In this document: positions 16,560 through 25,381 of the stretch, in pieces
Layout of the letters: every line of letters begins with the position of its first letter
Position numbering within the stretch: the first letter of the stretch is position 1
Source: CAYVHU01 sp964451415
GTDB taxonomy: Bacteria > Pseudomonadota > Alphaproteobacteria > Rhodospirillales > Magnetovibrionaceae
NCBI GenBank assembly: GCA_964451415.1
Contig: CAYVHU010000006.1
Span: forward strand, 62,001 to 126,000
Length of the DNA stretch: 64,000 nucleotides
Direction of reading: 5' to 3'
The notes under the pieces: generated by a model
Seen by the model: only the letters and a program-made list of their open reading frames with translations
Databases searched by the model: none
What the model was told of the DNA's origin: nothing
Position numbers and translations under genes: made by a program

Positions 16560-19043
16560 GTGGATTACGCCCATCCGATGCGACGGATATTAAACATATT
16601 TTTGCTGCTGACAGGGTTGGCATTTCTGGGCGGGCTCGCCGGCAGCGGCGGACTGGGGTACATCCTGTGGCACTACGGTCGCAACCTGCCCGATTACAAG
16701 CAATTGGCCGATTATGAGCCCGCGGTAATGACGCGCGTCCACGCGGGCGACGGGCGTCTGCTGGCCGAATACGCCACCCAGAACCGAGTTTTCGTCCCCA
16801 TCAGGGCGATTCCGCGACGCGTTATTGATGCCGTTCTATCGGCGGAGGACAAAAATTTCTACAGCCATTCTGGCGTCGACTTTCTATCCCTGGCGCGCGC
16901 GGCGCTGACCAATCTGAAGAATTACGGTTCCGGCCGCCGTCCGGTCGGCGCCAGCACCATCACCCAACAGGTGGCAAAGAACTTCCTGCTGACCAATGAA
17001 GTCTCGCTGACGCGCAAGATCAAGGAAGCCATCCTGGCGTTTCGTATCGAGCGCGCTTTTTCCAAAAACAAGATCCTGGAACTGTATCTGAACGAGGTCT
17101 ATCTCGGATACGGGTCCTACGGCGTGGCGGCAGCGGCGCTGAACTATTTCGACAAGTCCCTGGATGAACTGACCATCGCCCAGTCCGCCTATCTGGCGGC
17201 ACTGTTGAAAGCCCCCGCCAACTATCAGCCGGTGCGCAAAAAACTGGCGGCGTTGACGCGGCGCAACTGGGTGATCGGACGCATGAGCGAAAACGGCTAC
17301 ATCACGCAGGCTCAGGCCACCACGGCCAAACTGGAACCCCTGGTGGTGCACAACCGTTCCAAAACCGAATTCGTCAAGGCCGCTTATTTCGCCGAAGAGG
17401 TGCGCCGCGAACTGGCGTCACGCTATGGTGATAAACAACTCTACAGCGGCGGTATGAACGTTCACACTACCCTCGACCCGCATTTGCAGACCATCGCAAA
17501 ACGAGTCTTGCGGGCAGGACTTCAGGTATATGACCGCCGTCACGGCTGGCGCGGCCCCATCGCGACGTTCAATACCGCCGCCGATTTTAAGCAAGACCTC
17601 CTGCGTCTCGTCCCCCCGAAGGCCCTGGGCTCGTGGCAACTGGCCGTGGTCACGAAAATCACCGCGCAGCAAGCCGACATCATGGTGCGAGACAACACCA
17701 CGACACGTCCCGGCATCATTCCCATGCGCGAGATGAAATGGGCGCGCCCCTGGCGAAAAAATCAACGCGTCGGCTCCGCCGTGCATACGCCTGCGGATGT
17801 TTTGAACGTGGGAGACGTCGTGGCAGTCCAGCCCGTATCGGCCTACACCATCGGCCGGGGGAAAAAAGCCAAAACTTTCCCCTATCCCGAACAACGCTAC
17901 GCCCTACGTCAAATCCCCCAGATTCAAGGCGCCCTCGTCGCCATCGACCCGCATACCGGGCGCGTTCTGGCGATGATGGGCGGATACGACTACAACGCCA
18001 GTCAATTCAACCGCGCAACCCAGGCCAAACGTCAACCGGGTTCCGCCTTCAAACCGTTCGTTTATCTAGCAGCGCTGGATTCCGGTTTTACGCCGTCGTC
18101 ACTGATCTTGGACGCGCCGTTCGTGATCGACCAGGGACCGGGCCTGCCCAAATGGCGCCCCGCCAACTACACCAAAAGATTCTACGGTCCCAGCACCATG
18201 CGCCTGGGACTTGAAAAATCACGCAACCTGATGACCGTACGCCTGGCCCAGAGCGTGGGAATGAAAAAAATATCCGCCTATGCCGCCAAATTCGGAATCA
18301 TCAAGAATCTCCCCTTGCAATTGTCCATGGCGCTGGGTGCTGGAGACACGACGCTGTTGGATTTGACCGCCGGTTACGCAATGCTCGTCAATGGCGGCAA
18401 ACAGATTAAACCGACCTTCATCGATCGCATCCAAGACCGCAACGGACATACCATTTACCGCCATGACAACCGTCCCTGCATCGGCTGCAACGCCGTGGCG
18501 TGGACCGGACAGGCCGTTCCTATCATTCCCGACACCCGCAAACAATTGACCGACCCGGACAGTGCGTACCAGATGGTCTCGATGCTGGTCGGCGTGATCC
18601 AGCGCGGCACCGGCGTGCGTATTCGCGTGGTAGGCAAACCCTTGGGCGGCAAAACCGGCACCACCAACGACGAGCGCGACGCATGGTTCATCGGCTTTTC
18701 CCCCGATTTAACCGTGGGCGTCTTCACCGGCTTTGACAAACCGCGCACACTGGGACCGCGCGAACAAGGGGCGTCCGTGGCCGCGCCCATCTTCCGCGAT
18801 TTCATGGAAGCCGCCCTGGCGGGCAAACCCGCCGTTCCGTTCCGCATCCCGCCGGGCATCCATCTTGTGCGCGTTGATGCACTTACCGGTCTTCCGGCGC
18901 GTCCCGGTGATCGCAAAGTGATTCTGGAGGCCTTCAAGACCGGAACCGTCCCAACACGAAATGCCCTGGTGCTGGACGGCGGCACGGGACAAACTGGCAA
19001 TGGCGGCGATGCACCGGCATTGGGAACGGGAGGACTATATTAG
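16560..19043 (+). CDS. mrcA: penicillin-binding protein 1A, bifunctional peptidoglycan synthase
   Basis: The 827-aa protein has an N-terminal membrane anchor (about 10-37), then a glycosyltransferase-51 domain with EDKNFYSHSGVD (catalytic Glu about 96), GASTITQQVAKNF and ELYLNEVYLG. An OB-like insert precedes the transpeptidase domain: SAFK with Ser495 and Lys498, SRN in LEKSRNLM, and KTGTTNDERDAWF with Lys698. It polymerises lipid II and cross-links stem peptides. GTG 16560 is the first start; ATG 16578 (MRRILN) is equally plausible, and neither has a strong ribosome site. Its TAG stop overlaps the TAA of the convergent DUF6489 gene (TTAG). Confidence 0.95.
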   Translation: MDYAHPMRRILNIFLLLTGLAFLGGLAGSGGLGYILWHYGRNLPDYKQLADYEPAVMTRVHAGDGRLLAEYATQNRVFVPIRAIPRRVIDAVLSAEDKNFYSHSGVDFLSLARAALTNLKNYGSGRRPVGASTITQQVAKNFLLTNEVSLTRKIKEAILAFRIERAFSKNKILELYLNEVYLGYGSYGVAAAALNYFDKSLDELTIAQSAYLAALLKAPANYQPVRKKLAALTRRNWVIGRMSENGYITQAQATTAKLEPLVVHNRSKTEFVKAAYFAEEVRRELASRYGDKQLYSGGMNVHTTLDPHLQTIAKRVLRAGLQVYDRRHGWRGPIATFNTAADFKQDLLRLVPPKALGSWQLAVVTKITAQQADIMVRDNTTTRPGIIPMREMKWARPWRKNQRVGSAVHTPADVLNVGDVVAVQPVSAYTIGRGKKAKTFPYPEQRYALRQIPQIQGALVAIDPHTGRVLAMMGGYDYNASQFNRATQAKRQPGSAFKPFVYLAALDSGFTPSSLILDAPFVIDQGPGLPKWRPANYTKRFYGPSTMRLGLEKSRNLMTVRLAQSVGMKKISAYAAKFGIIKNLPLQLSMALGAGDTTLLDLTAGYAMLVNGGKQIKPTFIDRIQDRNGHTIYRHDNRPCIGCNAVAWTGQAVPIIPDTRKQLTDPDSAYQMVSMLVGVIQRGTGVRIRVVGKPLGGKTGTTNDERDAWFIGFSPDLTVGVFTGFDKPRTLGPREQGASVAAPIFRDFMEAALAGKPAVPFRIPPGIHLVRVDALTGLPARPGDRKVILEAFKTGTVPTRNALVLDGGTGQTGNGGDAPALGTGGLY

Positions 19044-19339
19044 GATTTCTCGTCCGACTTTGCGGTTTCGTCCCGGGTCGCGCTGCGGTCCATAAACGTA
19101 TTCCAGAACATTTTCTGGAACTGTTCCATGCCGCCGCCCATGGCACTGGACGCCCCGCCACCCAGGCCTTGAGGCATCCACGCTTTCATCAATAATTCCA
19201 TATCCTGGGCCGTCAGCCCCGTCTTCATGCGTTTTTCCATTTCGGCCATCATGGCCTTTTGCAGCGGCTTCACGTCCGGCAGTCCGAAGAAAACCCGAGC
19301 CTCTTCCGGTGTACAATCGATGTTCACGGTGACCTTCAT
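19040..19339 (-). CDS. DUF6489-like small protein
   Basis: This 99-aa cytoplasmic protein begins MKVTVNIDCTPEEARVFFGLPDV, followed by a methionine-rich helical segment (KPLQKAMMAEMEKRMK) and a Gly/Met-rich tail. The opening and the PEEAR..FGLPDV pattern match a small family of unknown function found in alphaproteobacteria (DUF6489 from memory). It may bind phasin-like partners or membranes, but nothing in the sequence proves a role. It is convergent with mrcA and shares the stop-codon bases, and is divergent from prfB, whose start lies about 130 bp away. Confidence 0.75.
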   Translation of the reverse strand: MKVTVNIDCTPEEARVFFGLPDVKPLQKAMMAEMEKRMKTGLTAQDMELLMKAWMPQGLGGGASSAMGGGMEQFQKMFWNTFMDRSATRDETAKSDEKS

Positions 19340-19470
19340 GGCGAACTCCTATCGCGGCGGACTGTCACCATAGCACCGCGCGCACCCCCCGTTTGTCAAT
19401 TGTCTTGTCCCCTTGGACGCTTTTGGCTACAAACGCTTCGAGCGTTTCTCAAAATTCAAGGACCCTGCCC

Positions 19471-20590
19471 ATGCGCGCCGAAATCGAAGCCGTCACGCAA
19501 GACCTCAAACAGTCGCTGGAACTGTTGAGGAGGCATCTTTGACTACGATCAGGCCCGTTTGCGTCTCGAAGAACTGAACGCCCTTGCCGAGGACCCGAAC
19601 CTGTGGAACGACGCCGCCAAGGCCCAGGCGTTGATGAAGGAACGCACCACACTCGATGATGCGCTTAAAAACATCGACGGCCTTATTGCTGAATTGAGCG
19701 ACAATCTCGAACTGATCGCGATGGGCGAGGCCGAGAACGACGCGGAGATCATAAAAGAAGCCGAAGCGGCCTTGATCGCCGCGCGCGACCGCGCCGCAAA
19801 GGCGGAGTTGCAGACCTTGCTGTCAGGCGAAGTCGATGCCAACAACTGTTATTTGGAAGTCCATGCCGGTGCCGGCGGAACCGAAGCCCAGGACTGGGCG
19901 GAGATTTTATTGCGCATGTACATCCGCTGGGCCGAACAGCACGGCCACAAGGTCGAATGGCTGGAAGAAAGCCCCGGCGAAGAAGCGGGCCTGAAATCCG
20001 CCACCATCAAGATTTCCGGTAAAAACGCTTACGGTTGGATGAAAACGGAATCCGGCGTGCACCGCCTGGTGCGCATTTCGCCCTATGATTCTTCCGCGCG
20101 GCGCCACACCAGTTTTTCCTCCGTCTGGGTTTATCCGGAAATTGACGACGATATCGATGTCACCTATGAAGACAAGGACCTGCGCATCGACACCTACCGG
20201 GCGTCGGGTGCGGGCGGCCAGCACATCAACAAAACAGATTCCGCCGTGCGCATCACCCACCTGCCGTCGGGGATCGTGGTGCAGTGCCAAAATGATCGTT
20301 CTCAACATAAAAACCGCGCGGCCGCGTTCAAAATGCTGAAGGCCCGTCTGTACGAAGCCGAAGTCCAAAAACGCGAAGAAGCCTCTCAGGCTGAACACGC
20401 CGCCAAAACCGAGATCGGCTGGGGACACCAGATTCGTTCCTATGTCCTGCAACCGTACCAAATGGTCAAGGATTTGCGTACCGGCGCGGAGACATCCAAC
20501 ACCGACGCCGTGCTGGACGGGGACCTGGACCTCTTTATGGAAGCTGCCTTGGCGCAACGGGTCAAGGGCAGTGCAACGACAGCGGATTGA
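19471..20590 (+). CDS. prfB: peptide chain release factor 2 with programmed +1 frameshift
   Basis: Translation starts at ATG 19471 and reads 23 codons (MRAEIEAVTQDLKQSLELL then RRHL) to an in-frame TGA at 19540-19542. A +1 shift on CTT continues as DYDQARLRLEELN, giving a 372-aa RF2, the normal length. The release factor recognises UGA and UAA and triggers peptide release. The GGQ motif is in ASGAGGQHINKTDS, and the codon-reading tripeptide appears as SPY in VRISPYDSSARRHTS rather than the enterobacterial SPF, a conservative change. The internal AGGAGG just before the shift site is the usual stimulator. Reading only from TTG 19559 would lose the first 29 residues. Confidence 0.96.
19528..19543 (+). 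promoter_or_regulatory. prfB programmed +1 frameshift site
   Basis: AGGAGG (19528-19533), CAT, CTT (19537-19539), then TGA followed by C (19540-19543). This matches the E. coli arrangement of an internal Shine-Dalgarno, a CTT slippery codon and a poor-context TGA. Low RF2 lets ribosomes slip to +1, an autoregulatory loop established in other bacteria. Confidence 0.95.
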
Positions 20591-20600
20591 AAAAGACCTC

Positions 20601-20646
20601 TAGGGTCCAGACTCATTCAAATGACACGCTTTAGTTTGGACCCTAG
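20601..20646. repeat. palindromic repeat element, copy 2 (interrupted)
   Basis: TAGGGTCCAGACTCATTCAA and the arm AGTTTGGACCCTA match copy 1, but CACGCTTT interrupts the right arm after ATGA. It lies between the convergent prfB and fliL and overlaps the fliL stop codon by three bases. Confidence 0.8.
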
Positions 20647-21206
20647 CGAACCAGGATTTCCTTGTACAGCACCGTGATCACGCGCTGCGGCGCGATAATG
20701 CGCTGAATTATCATAATCAAGTCGCGGCGCAATCGCTCGGTTCCGGGCTTGCCCGCAAGGTCTTCCACGCTCAAGGTGCGCAGGTGGGTTTGAATGACGT
20801 CAAGGACCTTGTTTTCCTTCGCCACAAACACGCTCTGCGCACTTTTCCCTTGCAGTTCGACTTGCAAAACGATCCGGATGAAAGGCCGTCGACGGTTCGC
20901 ACTGGGCTTCAGGTCTACGGTTAAAAGCGGCAAGGTTTGTAAAACCGGTGCCCCGGGCAGGACCATGACCACTTGATAGGGATTTTCCGTGGTGAATACA
21001 CCGGCGAAATAGAGCCCGATCCCGCCACCAACGACGCCAAGCCCGACGGCGGAAACGATAATGAGTTTGAGCTTGGCACGTATTTTTTCTTTGAAAGACG
21101 GCGCTTGGGCACTTTTGTCTTCGTCGCCCTCAAGCTCGTTCTCCGACGTCGCGGCGTCAGCACCGGTTTCGTTTTCGGTGTCGGGGGCATCCTCACCGTC
21201 GCTCAT
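20643..21206 (-). CDS. fliL: flagellar basal-body-associated protein FliL
   Basis: The 187-aa protein has an acidic cytoplasmic N-terminus (about 1-40), one transmembrane helix (about 46-68) and a periplasmic FliL domain. Its C-terminus (RVITVLYKEILVR) has the usual 'vlF.efvvq'-like FliL end. FliL interacts with stator units and supports motor torque. GGAG lies 9 nt before the start. It is the only flagellar gene in the window, away from any flagellar operon, so it may be a FliL paralogue or the genome may have scattered flagellar genes. A repeat element overlaps the stop codon region. Confidence 0.85.
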   Translation of the reverse strand: MSDGEDAPDTENETGADAATSENELEGDEDKSAQAPSFKEKIRAKLKLIIVSAVGLGVVGGGIGLYFAGVFTTENPYQVVMVLPGAPVLQTLPLLTVDLKPSANRRRPFIRIVLQVELQGKSAQSVFVAKENKVLDVIQTHLRTLSVEDLAGKPGTERLRRDLIMIIQRIIAPQRVITVLYKEILVR

Positions 21207-21519
21207 GGGGCGTCTCCGTAATCAGGAACGATATCTTACAAGCCAGTATATATCGCAAAAAAGACATGATGCTTTCTCGAAGACGGTCTACGCGTGCATT
21301 TTGCGATGTCGTCTTGAGTTTGACGCCAAGCCGCTCATGAAAAAAGCTTTTATTTGATTTTTACTAAAATTAGACCGGAGAACAAACCGTAATTTTCAAA
21401 GACTTTTTCCCCCGTTTGTGCTAAAAATAAACTCGTTTGTTCGCTTTACCATTTTGACCTGAACGCTCGGCATGCGGGTTCGCAGTGGGCAATCTCCCCG
21501 AGCTCGAAAGGACCGTGAT
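21207..21519. other. 313-bp intergenic region between fliL and a lipoprotein gene
   Basis: This divergent region is AT-rich between 21240 and 21450 and presumably holds both promoters. I see AT-rich boxes (TATATA near 21248) but no pair of hexamers with good spacing, no hairpin terminator and no small gene. Confidence 0.4.
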
Positions 21520-22008
21520 ATGACCGCCATCCGCACAAACGCCGTCCGCATCGGCTTCCTTCTTGCTTTCACCTCCGCGCTCGGGGCCTGCGCCAATTCG
21601 GGCCAACAAAAACAACAAGCAGGTGCCCTCCTGGGCGGTGTGCTGGGGGGGGTGCTAGGCAGCAACGTCGGACACGGCAAGGGGAAAACGGCCGGAACCA
21701 TCGCCGGCGTGCTGATCGGCGCCGTGATCGGCAGCGAAATCGGAAAGTCCATGGACAAAACCGACCGTTTGATGGCCGAACGCACAGCACAAAAAACCCT
21801 GGAAACCGTACCGTCGGGACAGACTTCACGTTGGAGCAATCCCGATAGCGGGCACTCCGGTACCATCACCCCCACACGCACTTACAGCAATTCGGTCGGT
21901 CTGAACTGTCGTCAATACGAGACCACCGTCTATATCGATGGAAACAACGAAACGGCAACCGGAACCGCATGCCGCCAGCCCGATGGCACATGGCAACTTA
22001 AAAACTAA
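21520..22008 (+). CDS. glycine-zipper lipoprotein, 17-kDa surface antigen type
   Basis: The 162-aa product has a lipoprotein signal with lipobox SALGAC (Cys about 24). It is followed by a glycine-zipper region (GALLGGVLGGVLGSNVGHG...GTIAGVLIGAVIGSEIGK) that can form two membrane helices, and a C-terminal domain with two cysteines (LNCRQYE and TACRQ) that may form a disulfide. This matches the rickettsial 17-kDa antigen family of outer-membrane lipoproteins. The start is chosen at ATG 21520, which follows a GAAAGGA site; an ATG at 21472 is in frame but would place a charged stretch before the signal. Its function is probably envelope integrity, inferred from the family. Confidence 0.86.
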   Translation: MTAIRTNAVRIGFLLAFTSALGACANSGQQKQQAGALLGGVLGGVLGSNVGHGKGKTAGTIAGVLIGAVIGSEIGKSMDKTDRLMAERTAQKTLETVPSGQTSRWSNPDSGHSGTITPTRTYSNSVGLNCRQYETTVYIDGNNETATGTACRQPDGTWQLKN

Positions 22009-22067
22009 GACAACTCGAAAATGAAGCCTTTCGCCGGATGCGCCCGACGATCGGAGGGGGCTGGCGC

Positions 22068-22280
22068 TTAGGGGGTTCTGGCTGCGGAGCGCCCCGCAGC
22101 GGTCACGCTGGCTTTGTCAAAACCCGACCCAAGCGGGTGCAATTGCAGCCAACCTTTATTTTCGCATTCCTTCAAAGTACGGTACAGAACCGTGCCGTTG
22201 TCATCGGAGGGTACCGCCGTATCCCCCGACATCACGATCAATTCCAATAATAGACGTTGTTGAGGCAGAACAATGGGCAT
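22068..22280 (-). CDS. small hypothetical protein, winged-helix-like
   Basis: This 70-aa protein is not firmly assigned. The order of elements, LLELIVMSGD, then VLYRTLKECENKGWL, then VTAAGRSAA, resembles the helix-turn-wing layout of minimal winged-helix proteins (a recognition-like segment TLKECENKGW, then a 'T.AGR' helix). A GGAAG site lies about 9 nt before the ATG. It is only 88 bp from the end of the downstream histidine kinase gene, which is also on the minus strand but transcribed toward it. If it binds DNA it would be a very small regulator. It could also be a phage-derived or purely hypothetical gene. Confidence 0.55.
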   Translation of the reverse strand: MPIVLPQQRLLLELIVMSGDTAVPSDDNGTVLYRTLKECENKGWLQLHPLGSGFDKASVTAAGRSAARTP

Positions 22281-22368
22281 TTATTTTTTCTTCCAAGTTA
22301 CATTCACTGCCCGCAGAGTATGAAAATCACACCCTTTTGAAAAGCACCGATCATCGTGACCATGGATA

Positions 22369-24696
22369 TTACGGCCATACGACACGCTCCGGCGGTACCG
22401 TAATCACCGCCGTGGTGCCCATGTTCGGCGTGCTGATCAAGTGTAATGCACCTCCGTGTTTCTCGATTAGTTTCCGACTTAACGGCAGGCCCAGGCCCGC
22501 ACCGTCATATTTCCGCGCCAGCGACCCGTCCACCTGACCAAAAGTGGAAAAAACGGTGTCGATGTCCTTGGGGTCGATACCGATCCCGTTATCCGCGACC
22601 AACAGACGAAGCCCACCGTCTTCCAACATTTCCGCGCTCACTGTCACGCCGCCGCCCGAGGGCGTGAACTTGATGGCGTTGTGCAGAAGATTGACCAGAA
22701 CCTGTTTCAGACGTTGTTTGTCACCGACAATCAACGGCTTCTTGGCCATTTCGTGAAAGGCCAGGACATTCCCCGCAACAACGGCACGGCGTTTGACGGC
22801 ATTGATGCTTTCACGAATGAAATCACCAAGCGCAAAGGTTTCTTCTTCAAGGGGAAATTCTTCCGTCTCGATACGCGACACATCCAACAAATCGTTGATA
22901 AGACCGTAAAGGTGCCGACCAGACTGGGCGATGTGGTCCAGATATTTACGGTAACGATCCGAGCCTACGGGGCCAAAAGTCTCGTTCTCCATCATTTCCG
23001 CATAGCCGATCACCACGTTCAACGGCGTGCGCAATTCGTGGGATATGTTGGCCAAAAACTCCGTCTTGGTGCGATTGGCGAATTCGGCGCGTTCCTTCGC
23101 CAGACGCAATTCCTTTTGATAACGGTATCGGTGAATGATACTGGCCAGCGCATCGGTAACCAACGTCACCAGACGCAGCTCATGGGCCGACACCTTATGC
23201 TCCGCAGGGATGAAAAGGTTCAACACCCCGATCGTTTCGCTGTCATAATTGACCGGCGCGCAGATGTGGCCATAAGAACTCATTTCATCGCCGCAGATTT
23301 CGCGATCCTGAGCGTTGACACCTTGTTGCACAATTTTCTGGTTCTGAATGGCGCACCCGCACAGACATTCCCCAACCAGAACATGACGACAGCGTTCCAT
23401 AACATCCACAGATAAATTATTGCTGGCACGCATTTCCAGACGTTCTTTGTCGGTGTTGTACAAAAAAATACAACCCTTTCTCAGCGGATTTAAGCGCTGT
23501 CGGTCTAAAATCAGTTCCAAAGCGATCTGCAAGGTCCGATCCAGGTCGTCGGAAATCAACGAAAGTCGCAAAATGGAAGAAATGGTCTCATTATCGTCCG
23601 CCAGTTGACGAACCTCCCGTTCGGCGGCCTTCTGCGCCGAAATATCGGTGATGATGTTTACATATTTGATCTCGCCGGCAATCTTCATGCGACCGACCGT
23701 CAAACGCACGGGGACTGTTTCTCCGCCAGGGCGCCGCGCCACAAACTCACGTCCCATATACCCCGTGGCAGACGCATTGCGGGCCGCTTCGCGGTGCAAA
23801 TCGAGAATTTCTTCGGGGGCGCTTTCATTGGCGAGCAGTTCCGTCAAGGCGCGTCCGATCGCTTCGCGCGCATCACAGCCGAAGATGCGCTGCGAAGCAG
23901 GGTTGAAGCTTTCAATGTGACCATCGGCGTCAGTACTGATGATGCCATCGGCCGCCGCCTCGACAATGGTACGGAAATTTTCTTCCCGCTCCACCAGTTG
24001 ATTGGTCCGTTTCTCCACGCGTCGTTCCAAGGTGTGCGTGTGCAGAATTTCCCGCCTGATCACGTAGACGCCCACCACCAGCGAAAACAGAAACAACGCA
24101 AACCCCAACACGAGAATCAGGATTTCTTCTCGCTTTTGCAGGGTGTTAATGCTCTGTTTTTTACGACCGCTTTCGCGTTCGACAGCCGTGATAAAATCAA
24201 TCAGCGCGCCATGCAGGACCGTCACACGGGAAAGGGCTTCTTGAAGACCGGCCTGCACGGCCGGACCGTCTTGTTTCTCAACCGCCAGACCCATGGCGCG
24301 ATCCACCGCCGGACGTGAAATACGCATGGCGTGTTCGACATGGCCCCATGCCGTGCGTTCCGACTTGCCCAGGGTTTTGGAACTGATGAGGTTTTGCGCG
24401 TCTATGAAATCCTGGGCGTATTCGTCCATTTTCCGCTGCACCTCACCGCGCTTACGCGCATCCGCCAACGTGGTGACACGCAGCAGACTGAATGTCCGTT
24501 TTTCCACCGCATCGCGCATCCGATAAGCGGCGAAATTCTTTTCGATCAAAACGGTGCCTTGTCTTTCGTATTCGCGAATGGCTTTGGCGTTCAACCAGAA
24601 GACGAAGACCAGACCGGCCATTCCCGCTAAAATCAAAGCAAACCCGGCCACCAGGAAGGTCGCAGGCGATGTCGTTCTTGTTTCCGAATGGTTCAT
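22369..24696 (-). CDS. membrane hybrid-sensor histidine kinase with PAS and Cys-rich GAF domains
   Basis: The 775-aa kinase has two transmembrane helices (about 13-35 and 193-213) enclosing a mostly helical periplasmic sensor. These are followed by a PAS domain (about 240-360), a GAF domain (about 380-530), a HisKA segment with the phospho-acceptor in ISHELRTPLN (His553) and a catalytic ATPase domain with N (NLLHNAIKF), G1 (DNGIGID) and G2 (GAGLGLPLS) boxes. No receiver domain or partner regulator is next to it, so it is an orphan. The GAF domain contains an unusual Cys group, GECLCGCA (Cys444, 446, 448) with Cys436, 468 and 479. This could bind a metal or Fe-S cofactor, which is inference. 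Confidence 0.9.
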   Translation of the reverse strand: MNHSETRTTSPATFLVAGFALILAGMAGLVFVFWLNAKAIREYERQGTVLIEKNFAAYRMRDAVEKRTFSLLRVTTLADARKRGEVQRKMDEYAQDFIDAQNLISSKTLGKSERTAWGHVEHAMRISRPAVDRAMGLAVEKQDGPAVQAGLQEALSRVTVLHGALIDFITAVERESGRKKQSINTLQKREEILILVLGFALFLFSLVVGVYVIRREILHTHTLERRVEKRTNQLVEREENFRTIVEAAADGIISTDADGHIESFNPASQRIFGCDAREAIGRALTELLANESAPEEILDLHREAARNASATGYMGREFVARRPGGETVPVRLTVGRMKIAGEIKYVNIITDISAQKAAEREVRQLADDNETISSILRLSLISDDLDRTLQIALELILDRQRLNPLRKGCIFLYNTDKERLEMRASNNLSVDVMERCRHVLVGECLCGCAIQNQKIVQQGVNAQDREICGDEMSSYGHICAPVNYDSETIGVLNLFIPAEHKVSAHELRLVTLVTDALASIIHRYRYQKELRLAKERAEFANRTKTEFLANISHELRTPLNVVIGYAEMMENETFGPVGSDRYRKYLDHIAQSGRHLYGLINDLLDVSRIETEEFPLEEETFALGDFIRESINAVKRRAVVAGNVLAFHEMAKKPLIVGDKQRLKQVLVNLLHNAIKFTPSGGGVTVSAEMLEDGGLRLLVADNGIGIDPKDIDTVFSTFGQVDGSLARKYDGAGLGLPLSRKLIEKHGGALHLISTPNMGTTAVITVPPERVVWP

Positions 24697-25037
24697 ATGG
24701 TGCCAAGTACTTATTTTTTAGCGGTTTATTCATAACTTCGCAGCGCACTTCCTTCCCGCCATCCGTAACGAGCCCGCCATCCACAACAAAACATGGCGGC
24801 GGCATAAAAAACGGAAATGCAAATATCAAAGCGTTCGGCAATCCCCCCATGCAAATACCCCGAATAGAAAATGTATCGTCGTTTATTCATCTTATCAATT
24901 GAATTTCTTTTTATGTTTTACATTTAAGGGATACCCAGATCGTCTGATTTGCGAAAAGCTCACGCGGTTGTCAATCCTTCCCACCATGCTATAAACCAAC
25001 AAACCACGCCCCGTGATAATCGAAAAAGGTGACCTTG
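24697..25037. other. 341-bp intergenic region upstream of the parvulin and kinase genes
   Basis: An AT-rich divergent region. It contains the ppi promoter described separately, and presumably the kinase promoter near 24700-24760. No open frame with coding character and no clear repeat was seen. Confidence 0.5.
24968..24995 (+). promoter_or_regulatory. sigma-70-like promoter for the parvulin-atm1 pair
   Basis: TTGTCA (24968-24973), 16 bp, TATAAA (24990-24995). The -10 element lies 43 bp before the start codon at 25038, an ordinary leader length. Confidence 0.6.
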
Positions 25038-25358
25038 ATGTCCGATACCGTTTCCGCATCTCATATTTTGTTGATGTATGCAGGCTCCACGCGTTCCAGC
25101 GCCACCCGCACCCAGGACGAAGCCTTGGCCCAGATCAAGGATTTAAAGACTCAATTGGACGGCGATGCTGATTTCGCCGAACTGGCGCGGGAACATTCCG
25201 ATTGCCCCTCAGGTGGCGATGGCGGCGCGCTGGGAAGCTTCACCAAGGGACAGATGGTCAAGCCCTTCGAAACCGCCACCTATGGCCTTGAGATCGGTGC
25301 CGTCAGCGATGTCGTGGAAACCGATTTCGGCTATCATCTGATCAAGCGAACCGACTGA
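25038..25358 (+). CDS. parvulin-type peptidyl-prolyl isomerase
   Basis: This 106-aa protein is a free-standing parvulin (PpiC/rotamase) domain with no signal peptide. Hallmarks are ASHILL near the N-terminus, FAELAREHSDCPSGGDGGALG in the middle, and GAVSDVVETDFGYHLIK at the end. It catalyses cis/trans isomerisation at prolines, probably in the cytoplasm. AAGGTG sits 8 nt before ATG 25038; the in-frame GTG at 25029 is less likely. It is 23 bp from atm1 and probably in one transcript with it. A functional link to Atm1 is not obvious. Confidence 0.92.
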   Translation: MSDTVSASHILLMYAGSTRSSATRTQDEALAQIKDLKTQLDGDADFAELAREHSDCPSGGDGGALGSFTKGQMVKPFETATYGLEIGAVSDVVETDFGYHLIKRTD

Positions 25359-25381
25359 TCCGGGGCTGAAAAGCCCACACC

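Noticed and set aside
20601..20646. Repeat copy 2 as a shared terminator for prfB and fliL
   Set aside because: It overlaps the fliL stop, its dyad is interrupted and there is no T-run, though it could still slow polymerase.
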